A model generated the notes under the pieces. That model was not told where the DNA came from and made no database searches. It saw nothing but the letters and a program-made list of their open reading frames with translations. DNA of 64,000 nt, from NCBI RefSeq assembly GCF_000340215.1, contig NW_006921537.1, positions 2,713,538-2,777,537 on the forward strand, in the 5' to 3' direction. Position 1 is the first letter of the stretch, and each line of letters opens with the position of its first letter. The DNA comes from Pseudocercospora fijiensis CIRAD86 (Eukaryota; Ascomycota; Dothideomycetes; Mycosphaerellales; Mycosphaerellaceae). The translations under genes and the position numbers were made by a program. Of this stretch, positions 23,096 through 32,699 are shown in pieces.

Positions 23096-26000
23096 ATGGC
23101 GGACAATGGCGTTCAGGATGACGAGGATCTGTTCGCAGACCTGTGAGTACAACCTACCGCGAAACTGCTCTCAACGCCGGTCGCGCGCGCGACACGTCTG
23201 GACATGGCTAACCGCAGGTAGCTACGACGGTGATGACAGCGCGCAAGAGCCTACACAGAAGGCCGAGCCCGAGCCTGAGCCGCAGCTCGGCACACCACCC
23301 CAAGACTTCAGCGGCGGCGATGAGCCCACCATAGCCGCCGGAGATGGCGGTGCTGCCGAAGCGAAGAATGAATACAACGAGGAGCCACAGTACAATAATC
23401 ACGGCGGCAGCATGGATGGCGTCCAGAATGAGTTCAGAGATACCCCGGCGGACGAGAAGCCTATAGGTATAAAGGAGGATGGGTAAGTAGCACTCCCTTT
23501 TCTTCATTCCCAAGTGGTGTGAGCGTGAGCATCACCAATATACGGCATCAGCACCACAGCAGCAGCAATAGTCGCCTGAATAGACGCCGCGGCCAACTTG
23601 GTCCTTTGCGTACACACCTCTTTTGGCCTCCGTTATCAAGTCCCGACAAACTCGGCTTGGTCAAGGAATGTGGGCGTACAACGATATCACAGCCTCGGAC
23701 CGAGTGGCGGATAGCTGCTATCTCGATTTGGAGAGACTGCCGGCTCCGCTACGATCGCCAAGTTCCAGCCTGCCGTCGATGCAAATCACTTTATCAAGAT
23801 CGACGCAAGGCACAATGGCACATCTTTGCCACACAAGTCCAACATTGTTACATGCTGGGTGTGAATCAGGGACAAAGCGGTGGATGGGACGTGCAATGGG
23901 AGGGTCTCAGAGCCCAAAGTTGGCAAGCTCTCATTTGCAACTGATGCTCGCGCACTATGTTGCCTGTCAGACAAATGGGGTGGTACATGGCGTCGAGAAG
24001 ATGCAAAGTTGTCGGACACTCGTCCTTCATTTGGTCTACCTGACTTCTACCTTCTATATACATGGAAATGTTGTGGGAGACGCAACCTGGCCAGCACGCA
24101 AGTACTACAACTGAGCGCCTTAGCTTGAGCACAATGACCGCACTAGCGACTACCTAGCAGATCAGATCAGATCAGTCAGACAGAAGAGAGGAGATAGCCG
24201 ATAGAGTCATGCTGCTGAGTACCGCTTTCTGCTGCACGAAAGTGACATGCATACGGTCAGCATTGATAGCATGCAATCAGCTTGATAATCCGCGAACATC
24301 GCCAAAGAGACAGACAGATCTGAATACCAAGCTCGTGCAGTCGAGAGCGTTTCCTTGAGGCTAGGACAGAGTTCGCCGTTCCTGAAGCCCCGCAGAACCA
24401 CACTTCACTGGTTTCGAGATGGCGCGTATTTGACGAAGGCTCGTGCGGGCTTGCCAGCATTGCACAGCGCGTGGACACCACACGGTGAATGCATTATCGG
24501 GGTCGATGCGGCATGCAAGGCCGAGACACCCACAACACCACCGTCATTCCCGCGTCGGTCGGAATGGGCTGGTCGGCATTCGGCTTGTGTTGGCAGGTGC
24601 GGTAGCCATACGAGAACCCTGAATGATCACAATCTGGTGCAGGACCGATCAGACATGGCAGAGGCATGTCGCCTCGTGCGCGAAGGAGGATTAATGTTTT
24701 ACCCGACAGCTCACGCTCACATCATTCTGCGTGGCAATAGAATTTTTGCAGTCACTAACATAATGATTATAGAAAGATGTTCATTGGCGGTCTCAACTGG
24801 GAAACGACAGACGGTAAGCTTGGCATGCTCTGTATCGATCTTTACGGCATCTAACATGTATCGTTAGAATCGCTGAAGCAGTACTTTTCGCAATTCGGAG
24901 AAGTCGTAGAATGCACAGTCATGCGAGATGGCGCCACCGGCCGCTCGCGAGGCTTCGGTTTCTTGACTTTCAAAGACCCCAAGAATGTCAACACGGTCAT
25001 GGTCAAGGAGCATTCATTGGACGGCAAACTTGTAAGATTAAGCAGAGGCGTGTCACGGAAGAGAAAGAGGAACAAATCTAACAGATGCGGTCAGATCGAT
25101 CCCAAGCGGGCTATCCCACGAGACGAACAGGAGCGCACAGCCAAGATTTTCGTCGGCGGTGTCTCCCAGGAAGCAACGGAGGCCGACTTCAAGGACTTCT
25201 TCATGAAATTCGGCCGTGTACTTGATGCTACCCTTATGATGGACAAGGACACTGGCCGACCAAGAGGCTTTGGCTTCGTCACGTTCGACTCGGAACTCGC
25301 TGTCGAACGCACACTGGAAGGCCCACTCGCGATTCTTGGCAAGCCGATTGAGGTGAAGCGTGCCCAACCGCGAGGCAAGATGGGCGAGGAGGAGGCACCA
25401 AAATCTAAATGGCAGCCTCGAGGCCAGTTCGGCAACAACAACGGAGGTGTTGGATTCGGCAACCAAAATCAAATGGGTGGCGGTGATGTCAATGCCAACG
25501 GTGGCAGTCAAGGCCCGAACAACATGACTCCAGCAATGATGGCACAATACTGGCAACGAATGCAGCAATACTTTGCGATGATGCAAGCACAGAACATGGG
25601 CGGCGGAATGGGCGGAATGGGTGGCATGAACCCCATGATGCAGCAGATGATGATGCAGCGCGCCCAGCAAAACGGTCAGATGAATCCTCAAATGATGCAG
25701 CAGATGGCTGCTATGCAACAAGGCTTCAATGGCGGCATGCAGGGAGGCGGCAACTCACCTATGCAAGTTGGACAGAATGGCAATGGCCGGTCGAACTCGC
25801 AAGGCGGCTTCTCGGCCCAGGAACAGCTGATGTTCGAACAGCAGAAGTATGAACGTCAACAGATGGCTCGCATGCAACAGGGCAACTTTGCCGGCGAGAA
25901 TACTTGGGAGGGCATGTATGATGATGTCCCAGCTCCTCAAGGTATGAGCCCAGGTCCTGGACGCGGTGGCTTCAATGCTCGTGGAGGTCGCGGTGGCTTC

Positions 26001-26147
26001 CAGAAGCCCACTCCCCAGCCAGCAGGTCAGGCGCCTGCTGGCGCACCAACTGGCCCCAAGAACGCCGGCCGGCCCGGCGCTAACTACCGAGGCGGCGGTC
26101 GAGGAGGACATCGTGGCTTCCACCCGTACGCGCGCGGTGGTGGTTAG
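23096..26147 (+). CDS. HRP1: Hrp1/Nab4-type RNA-binding protein with two RRMs and a Gly/Met/Gln-rich tail (521 aa, 5 exons)
   Basis: Exons 23,096-23,142, 23,222-23,482, 24,773-24,813, 24,868-25,031 and 25,095-26,147 join to 522 codons without a stop. Introns are 79, 1,290, 54 and 63 bases with GTGAGT, GTAAGT, GTAAGC and GTAAGA donors. The N-terminus (1-100) is acidic with a Glu-Pro repeat. RRM1 (about 104-175) has RNP2 KMFIGGL and RNP1 SRGFGFLTF. A basic linker (DPKRAIPRDEQ) leads to RRM2 (about 187-260), with KIFVGG and PRGFGFVTF. The C-terminus is rich in Gly, Met, Gln and Asn, then RGG repeats to the end, as in yeast Hrp1, a subunit of cleavage factor I that binds UA-rich 3'-end elements and shuttles between nucleus and cytoplasm. 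The 63-base intron has no stop and a length divisible by three, so the frame reads through it. I call it an intron because GKL-IDPKRA restores the family sequence. The first ATG is in a good context (CGACCATGG). Confidence 0.92.
23483..24772 (+). other. Unusually long intron 2 (1,290 bases) of the Hrp1-type gene
   Basis: Donor GTAAGT at 23,483, acceptor ATTATAG at 24,766-24,772. It contains several ORFs on both strands (for example 23,623-24,114 and 24,355-24,867), none with recognisable domains, and a short GATCA repeat at about 24,159-24,176. It shows no RIP signature and no transposon sequence I recognise. It may hold a regulatory or non-coding RNA, or alternative exons; nothing in the sequence decides this. 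Confidence 0.7.
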
Positions 26148-26149
26148 TA

Positions 26150-26532
26150 GGTATCAATCTCCTGCACAGTCTCATGCGCGGCGACCCGTCAAATCCAGCG
26201 GCTTTGTAACCTCAAGCAATGCTGTTGGAGGACCCGACTCGGTATGTTCCTCAATCGAGCCACCGATCAAGCAAGAGACACACGTCAAGCAAGAGACGCA
26301 TTCCGATACCGACCCTCCATTCATTAGACGACAAACTTCAAGCAGAAGCAAGAAGCCTATCAAGCAGGAGAGTCCCAGCGATCTAAAAACACCATCCAAA
26401 CAGGAGACCCCAGGCGAGGCGAGCGTTTCCATCAAACAGGAAGAAATGTCCTTGGATCCCGACTCACACCGTTTCCCGTCTCTTTCTGCTTCTTCCGTGC
26501 TCGATACCTCCACATTAGCGATACAAACATAG
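26150..26532 (+). other. Downstream open frame with repeated Lys-Gln-Glu motifs, status unknown
   Basis: Directly after the Hrp1-type stop, the +1 frame stays open for about 125 codons to a TAG at 26,530. It encodes five Lys-Gln-Glu triplets between 26,266 and 26,442, four of them preceded by Ile, Val or Ser (IKQE, VKQE, SKQE), in a Ser/Pro/Thr-rich context. IKQE and VKQE fit the SUMO acceptor consensus. There is no convincing start codon of its own; the frame overlaps the RGG region upstream. It may be an alternative C-terminal exon, a separate small gene with an unseen 5' exon, or chance in a 3' UTR. Confidence 0.3.
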
Positions 26533-27064
26533 GATCGGCGTCATTCGGAGGACCGCTATGCATTTCAAAGGCGCAGCTTTGAAGATCTCCTGAAATACCA
26601 CCTTATTGCTTTGCTTCTATGCAATGGGTCCAGGTCATGAACAGAAAAGCTACGAAAGGAAAGAGACTTTGGGCATTTCAAGAGGGCTTCAATGTCTTCA
26701 ATGGGCTGTTTCATGTTTCGAACGTAGAGTAGCCTGTGTCGATGCTCTCAATGACGAATTGTATGTACCTCTTCACAACCTGTCTCCTTCTCAAACGTGT
26801 TTAGCTGGATTTCCTAGTTTCCTCCTCGGCTGCCTACAATTCTTTTTTCCATCGAATGTGTTCGACCACAGTCAAGCCAAGCTGTACCGAGGAACGAATT
26901 AGCTACTGCACTAGAACACCAAAAGTGTCGTCGTGAAAATGGTTGATCGTCGGGCAGCCTCGGCGATGACTGAAGCTCCCCACCTCATCTTGCATCGCGG
27001 GGCTCTCCATTATTGCGACTGAACCACACAAATACTCACACTGACGTCGTGGCTACTGCACGGC
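26533..27064. other. Intergenic region, no gene seen
   Basis: Normal composition. A 98-codon ORF (26,606-26,902, +) has no protein-like pattern or neighbour support and is not accepted. The region probably holds the Hrp1-type 3' end and the promoter of the CinA-type gene. Confidence 0.5.
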
Positions 27065-27286
27065 TTGATAGTATATCACATGAAGAGCCTCGTAGGTGTG
27101 AAAAGTGCCTTGTCTCCTTCTAACTCTACCAAACCCATAGCGCTACGCTGCTTAAGGACAATTCCAACAACCAGACTACCACCCTCTCACACCCAAGCTC
27201 TCCATCAAGCTACTACGCGATCATTACAGCTCAAGCTCACTCCAGACACGAGACCAACCACATTTCTCAACCCAAAGACAGCAACC

Positions 27287-27823
27287 ATGTCCCTCTTCAC
27301 TCCCCACTCCGACTTCCCGCCATCCGGCATCAAACCCATCCTCGACGAAGTAACCCAACTCCTCAAATCCCGCTCCGAAACAATCTCCATCGCCGAAACC
27401 GCCGCAGGCGGCCTCATCTCCTCCTCCCTCCTCTCCCAACCGGGAGCGTCAGGCTACTACAAAGGCGGCCTCACCCTATACACCCTCCCCTCCCGAATCG
27501 CATACGCAGGCTGGACCCAAGAAACGATCGAGAATTACAAGGGTCCTACTACCGATATCGTATCCGGGTTGGCGAAACATGTAAGGAAGGATTTAGAGAG
27601 TACGTATACGTTATCTGAGAGTGGGACGGCGGGACCGACGGGAGGTACGACGAGGAATCGAAAGCCGGGGTATGTTGCTCTCGCGGTGGATTGTGAGAGG
27701 GGCACTTTTGTGAGGGAGATTGAGACCAACTTGGGGCCGGATAGGGTGGGGAATATGGTGCAGTTTGCTATTGAGGCGTTGAAGTTGTTGAGGGATGTTA
27801 TGAGTGGGGAGGCGAAGCTTTGA
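27287..27823 (+). CDS. CinA C-terminal (PncC-like) domain protein, 178 aa, or 252 aa from an upstream ATG at 27,065
   Basis: A single domain of the CinA-C family (nicotinamide-nucleotide amidase, which in bacteria deamidates NMN to NaMN) spans nearly the whole protein. Visible motifs are SIAETAAGGLIS near the N-terminus, a GYYKGGLTLYT segment, SGTAGPTGGT, and a C-terminal helix. Bacterial enzymes usually have Ser where this protein has the Thr of AET; I do not know whether activity is kept. The start at 27,287 has a good context (GCAACCATGT). The frame stays open to 27,065, and that extension (MKSLVGVKSALS..., Arg/Ser/Thr-rich, few acidic residues) could be a mitochondrial presequence. Codon use changes abruptly inside the gene: C-ending codons in the first half, G/T-ending codons after about 27,540. 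No intron, no operon partner. The role in fungi is not established. Confidence 0.8.
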   Translation: MSLFTPHSDFPPSGIKPILDEVTQLLKSRSETISIAETAAGGLISSSLLSQPGASGYYKGGLTLYTLPSRIAYAGWTQETIENYKGPTTDIVSGLAKHVRKDLESTYTLSESGTAGPTGGTTRNRKPGYVALAVDCERGTFVREIETNLGPDRVGNMVQFAIEALKLLRDVMSGEAKL

Positions 27824-28232
27824 TGGAGGGTATGAGAGCGGATGCTGGGCGTGCTGGAGGCATTGGTATGATATGCAGCTTCGTTAATGACTTGCTCATC
27901 TCAGCCTTCTTCTTGTTTGGATTGGCATGCGCTGCTCACTGCTCAAGACGGGATGCATGAATTCTGGAATCTGGTTTTTGGCGTACAACAGTGCGGAACA
28001 AGCAGTGTCAACACATCTCAGTTCGAATCATGCTGTCTGGGAGTGACGCTTGCCAAGATTTTCCAATTTATGATCCATTCTTTGTGCAGCTTCTGTTGCC
28101 TGAGACTCGTTGCTGCATCTACGGGAAGCCGCAGACTGCCGTAGTCTGATCTACACCGCTTGAGACATGACATTGGCATAAGTACTGGTGAGCAGTATTT
28201 CTCTTCCATCGGTTCACCCAGCACCTCAGAAA
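27824..28232. other. Intergenic region, no gene seen
   Basis: About 400 bases of normal composition between two same-strand genes. Open frames here (27,887-28,144 +; 28,018-28,266 -) lack domain patterns and overlap each other. Confidence 0.5.
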
Positions 28233-28918
28233 ATGACCAAGATGGCTTCCGTGGACTTCGCGTCATTCCCTATTATCTTAACTGCTTCCATCATTTCCGG
28301 CGTCATGATCTGGCTTTGCCTAACCTTTCTCAATATCTTTCTCGACTGGACGGCCAAAGTTACATCACCAATCACGCGCGAATGCTCTAGAGAACTCCGC
28401 AGAGCAATCGATGTAGTTTCCCTCAGGATCATCTCCAGGTTCCCAAATTCACAACTTCACCGGAATCAAAAGTCAATGAGCGACATCATGGAGTATGCAC
28501 CAGGCTGGTGCGGGTTCCTATGGGAAGGCTATCTTGGCGACCATGGTTATAGATCGCAGATCTTCGAAGTAAATCAGTACCACTCTCCACAATTGATACC
28601 ACCGCTGACACAGAACAGCTTAACCTTGACGCCCCGAACGTCGAAGAAAAGATGCGTGAGATAGTTCTAGATCTGATTAGCGATGTCCTCGGCACGATAT
28701 CTACAGATGTGTCCATCTATCACCTCGACATGAAGAATTCGGCCACCGGTCAGAAGGATTACGACTTGGATCAACGATGCAGCCTCTTTCACAGCGTCAC
28801 AGAAGACTTGGGTCGCACGGCGACCCGTGCCGTTGTTGCGCGTTTCTGGGAATTGCAGGGCGCTGACTACCTTCGTCGCCAGAATGGTGCATTGGATCAG
28901 CGTCTCGACGTATTATAG
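28233..28918 (+). CDS. Single-pass membrane protein of unknown function (211 aa, 2 exons)
   Basis: Exons 28,233-28,568 and 28,619-28,918; the 50-base intron (GTAAAT donor, AACAG acceptor) joins ...QIFE to LNLDAPNVEEKM in frame. Residues about 12-37 form one hydrophobic helix (FPIILTASIISGVMIWLCLT, then FLNIFL). The rest is soluble-looking, with a charged helical part (NVEEKMREIVLDLISDVLG) and an Arg/Gln-rich end. The topology suggests a short N-terminus, one anchor and a larger C-terminal domain. No family recognised. A second ATG three codons downstream is equally possible. Convergent with the transcription-factor gene, 374 bases away. Confidence 0.65.
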
Positions 28919-29292
28919 CGTGCCAGGAGAGTGGAAAGCGGAGTGAACTCGGGGTGGATAGTCGGGTACTAATAAATGGATTCACCAAGGTTCGTCTTGC
29001 TCTACGAACCGGAGCCTGGTATCCAGCGGTTGTCCCAGAAGACATTTCGATTCATGATGGGGAGTCGGTCATCGGAAGAGGTGATCTGATTGGTTTCGCA
29101 GTGAAAGTAGTGCTTGGGGTCAGGTAGCAGTTGAGGAGTGTGAAGTAGATGGGTGAATACATATAGCTTCTCCATGCAGCTGGGTATAGGAGTCGGATGG
29201 CAGTACATCGATTACATTTCCTCCTCATTCTTCGTTATTACCAGAGGGCGTGAACCCATAGCCGTATTCCATGAGGTCAGTACTCACCAGGC
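28919..29292. other. Convergent intergenic region, no gene seen
   Basis: It holds the 3' ends of the membrane-protein and transcription-factor genes. A short minus-strand frame at about 29,223-29,270 (MEYGYGFTPSGNNEE) could be an alternative last exon of the transcription factor if a small intron removes its stop, but no acceptor fits cleanly. Confidence 0.4.
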
Positions 29293-31367
29293 TTACCATT
29301 GACTGACGTGTTCATTACCAGTACATGTATTCATCGTATTGATGAAGTCCATAACCTCCATGTCGAACTGATCAGGGAAAAACTCAGTCAGTAGCTCAGT
29401 CCAACTCATTTCTTCACTGCTGCCGTTTCCAATATCAGCAGTAGCAGGCCAGCTTCCTTCATCAACGAGATTGCCATTTGGCGAGATATGTGGGTCACCG
29501 GTATGACCAAGGGCTTCAAGTGTAGTTTCCTCGGTGTCTAAGATAGCCGATGTGCCTCGAATAGGCCAAGAGTCAATACTATCGTCAGCTTCGTGAAGGC
29601 GAGAGGAGTGCTTGATTGCCGTAGAGGCATTCTTTTCATTTTCAAATCCAGCTCCATATACGCTTTCTTTGAGCATTGAACTCAGGAGACGGTGGCCGCG
29701 AGAAGCAAGGTCACTATCTGAGCTCACTTGATCGAGAAGTGTCAGGGCCTTCTCGACAAGATCGAGGTGAGAAATATATTCCGGTTCGGAGGGAGAACGG
29801 TGCATGATGTCGAGGCATAATGTCACTCCTGCACCCGTGAGATGGGCGTGAATTGTCCAGACGTGCGGTCGATCAGGAATCGAGAACGCAGCTGCAGTTT
29901 CTGCTATGATGTTCTTGGAAGCTGTGATTGATGCCCATCGTGTATATGCGTACGCTGGGTCACGGAAAGACTTCCCCAGGAAGTGACGGTGCAGAATTAT
30001 AGTCTTGTGAGCGTGTATGATTCTGGCGGAGGAAGTGGCCCATCGCAACCAAGGAGGAGAATCTGCGGTAATGGTCGGTCGCCAGGGTGCGAGATCCCGC
30101 AGCTTGGAGTCGTAATTCAAGACCAGCTCGTATTTGGTTGTAGGATCCGTTGCCACTGTTTCTTCCATGCTTGCAATATGGTATTCGATGACAACGTAAG
30201 CGATGTTCAAAACATAATTGAAGTATTGTGCCACTTCCTTCAGCTCACCACCGTCGATGTGACGAGGTCGGGGGATCGCGAAGTGTTTGGGGTGAATGGC
30301 AAACATGTCATATGATGGTAATGACAACCAATCCTGCATAGCCATGCACCACCAGATTCTGCGACCCACTTCTCTTTGGATTGGATCTCTCATCTTGGCT
30401 CCATACCCACCTTTGCTTGAATCGGAGTCGTCTTTCAACTTCGAAAGTCCGAGGTTCTGCGCGATACGATGCGCGCTACCGAACATCACAAATTGCTGAT
30501 TGGAATATCCGAGTAGATGGCTGCTACCCATAAGGACCTGGATGGTCTGGACAGAGCATACATGTGGCCTAGACGCGAAGTCTCCTAGAGATAGACATCT
30601 CATGGCAGCTTCGTGGAAACTGCGACTAGTCGGTCGTTTAGAGCCAAGAGGAAAGCCCATACGCAGTGCCACATCATCTTGCATGCATGCTAAAGTCGTC
30701 GCAAGAACGGCAAATAGAAGAGCACACCATTGGAGGTCGAGCTCGCTGAGACGAACCTTCCCTTTGCTCGCATCGAGAACAGTATTGACTTCTTTGAGAA
30801 ACGTCGGTGCATGCAGAACTTGATGATGCCATGCCAAATTCTCGATGTGGTACGTGACAATCTCCAGGATTTGGTACGGTAATGGTAGCCTCCGCTGTAT
30901 TTGCGCGATCTCCGTGCATGGTTCGTGTAGTGGGTCGGTGGCTTCCAAGTGATCGGGAATGATTGCAGCTCCATTGGCACAAGGCACCGAGACGGCCTGT
31001 GCAACAGCAGGATCTGTTGCCAGGATTTTATTGCCTTCATGATCACGATATGCGACTGCTACAGGAGCATCATCCGGGAGAGAGTGTTGCAAGGCATTTC
31101 TGTTTGAAGAGCGTGCATGGTCTCGACGCCTTCGAAGATCACTGACTCCTGCTGGATAGACTCTGTGTACGTGAGGATCATAGCCTCCAGCCCAGACTGT
31201 CGAACAGGCGGCGCTCTCGCCAGCCTTGACACACCTGGTACACGGGTGTTTGCGGTCGCACTTCTGTCGTCGAAGGCTACATCGCGTACAAGTCTGTCTT
31301 TGCCTAATATTGATCCGTCAGTGAAGGCCTTTCAGAATACCAGGTAAAGTGTCTCGCACTTTGGCAT
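29293..31367 (-). CDS. Zn2Cys6 fungal transcription factor (675 aa, 2 exons)
   Basis: Exon 1 is 31,367-31,341 (MPKCETLYL), then a 47-base intron (GTATTC donor, CTGAC branch-like site, GACAG acceptor), and exon 2 is 31,293-29,293. The joined frame has no stop. Residues 11-39 form the binuclear zinc cluster: Cys at 11, 14, 21, 27, 30 and 39 (C-x2-C-x6-C-x5-C-x2-C-x8-C), with basic residues between Cys 2 and Cys 3. The middle (about 160-560) matches the fungal-specific transcription factor domain: an AHRIAQNLGLSK segment and a QREVGRRIWWCMAMQDW segment. The C-terminus is acidic with aromatic residues, consistent with an activation domain. It would bind CGG-type DNA sites in the nucleus; target genes cannot be inferred. 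The first exon is short and its start is tentative. The frame from 31,092 lacks the zinc cluster. Confidence 0.85.
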
Positions 31368-31735
31368 CGCTGGGGTGTGAACGACTTGTACATGCGGCAC
31401 TGATGGTGCTCGTACAACTAATTCCAGCCTTGGTCGTACAATGCGGCAATGCCATACAATATCACTGGGGCTATGGCAATTCAAACAGAAATTGCAGAAG
31501 TTTTGTGTCGCAATAATGAATGCGATACAGTGCAATGGGCCTGGAAAAAGTGGGGATGTACGAAGTGTTGTACGAGCTGAAGCTGAAAGAGGATGGAGGA
31601 TGATCGGGATGACGAAGCCATCTTGCTCACCCGGAATCTGCCGTTCATCAAGTCTATTTCGCATTGGACATTCATAAAGCATTCTAACCTGAATTTGATG
31701 CAATCGTTTGTGATATTATAGTAGTTAGAAGCCTT
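31368..31735. other. Promoter side of the transcription factor and right edge of the gene island
   Basis: Normal composition up to about 31,735, where the sequence changes within a few dozen bases to the TA-rich, CA/TG-poor state. Overlapping ORFs here show no domains. Confidence 0.5.
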
Positions 31736-32525
31736 AAGCAGCCGTATTTTCGGAGAACATCTATAATATAACAACTTAACAAAAGTTAGAGCCCCTTTAG
31801 GCTTAGTATAGCTTAAAACGGGCTAACCGCGGCCTCTAATTAGTAGACGCGAGGAACGTTAATACCTCTACGATCCGGAAGAGCGTAGACGTCGCAGTAT
31901 ATACCGCGACGAGCTATAACTTCGATAGTAGTCTCGAAAAGGGCGTCTTTATCGTATATATCTTATTTAGCAGTATTTACTTAAAGCGGTATACTCGATC
32001 GCGCTAGTAGCCTTATAGGAAGCGTAATTTAGTACGTACGACTAGTGCCGAGGCCCTACTATCGCAAGCTCCGCTATCGGGGTTTTATAAATATAATACT
32101 ATCGACCCTCTTAGTTACTATCGTAGCTCTATCGACCTCTATAGCCTTCGAGAAGCTATACGAAATTGCGGTATCCTTCGCTCGCGAGTCCTAAGGAAGG
32201 CGCGCGTCGCGTATACGACTATAGCAGCCGCGTATAACGCGCCTACGTCTAGAGATATAACGACTTTAGTAGGCGCGCGGTTATTAATTACTACTATAAT
32301 AACCTAATATCGCAATCGACTATTATAAACTCTACTAGAACCGACCTCGATCTAACTCCTCTAGCCGCCGGGTACTTATTCGCGTCGTACTAGTATAGAT
32401 CTAACGAGGGCCTGCTACTAACTACCTATCGTAGTCTCTCGAGGCCTACTATAATACTCGCGAAGACGTACGCTTAAGATTATAGTCTTAAAGGGTCCGA
32501 GATATAGAAAGCTATAGTAAGTAGC
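31736..32525 (+). pseudogene. Unrecognised RIP-degraded reading frame, 5' part (split by the copia element)
   Basis: A + strand frame can be followed from about 32,040 to 32,525 with TAG/TAA at Gln-like positions. It contains a hydrophobic stretch (GFINIILSTLLVTIVALSTS) and then a Gln/Arg/Leu-rich part. The sequence probably resumes after the copia insertion at 37,851. I recognise no family. Confidence 0.35.
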
Positions 32526-32530
32526 GTAAT
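32526..32530. repeat. Target-site duplication GTAAT, left copy
   Basis: GTAAT here and at 37,846-37,850 flank the copia element exactly, so the insertion is structurally complete and has not recombined. Confidence 0.88.
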
Positions 32531-32678
32531 ACTTGAATGCTAAAACTAATGTTAATTGTAAGGACTATCTAGCTATAGAGGCGAGAAGTCCTAAAGACAG
32601 CAGATTGCAGCCTTAGGCATTATACACGTAATAGACCCTAAGACCCTAAAAGGTAGGTATATACTACCTACTTTAAGT
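32531..32678 (-). repeat. 3' LTR of the copia element (148 bases)
   Basis: On the + strand it starts ACTTGAATGC and ends CTTTAAGT, so the termini are ACTT...AAGT and not TG...CA. It matches 37,698-37,845 almost base for base. Confidence 0.85.
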
Positions 32679-32688
32679 CACCCCCTTA
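32679..32688 (-). other. Polypurine tract of the copia element
   Basis: The minus strand reads ATAAGGGGGTG immediately before the 3' LTR, fitting the plus-strand primer site. Confidence 0.7.
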
Positions 32689-32699
32689 TCGCGTATATA

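Noticed and set aside
24355..24867. 170-codon ORF inside the long Hrp1-type intron
   Set aside because: No domain, and it overlaps the exon at 24,773 in another frame. Not supported as a gene.
26606..26902. 98-codon ORF downstream of the Hrp1-type gene
   Set aside because: Composition is not protein-like, with no start context or neighbour support.
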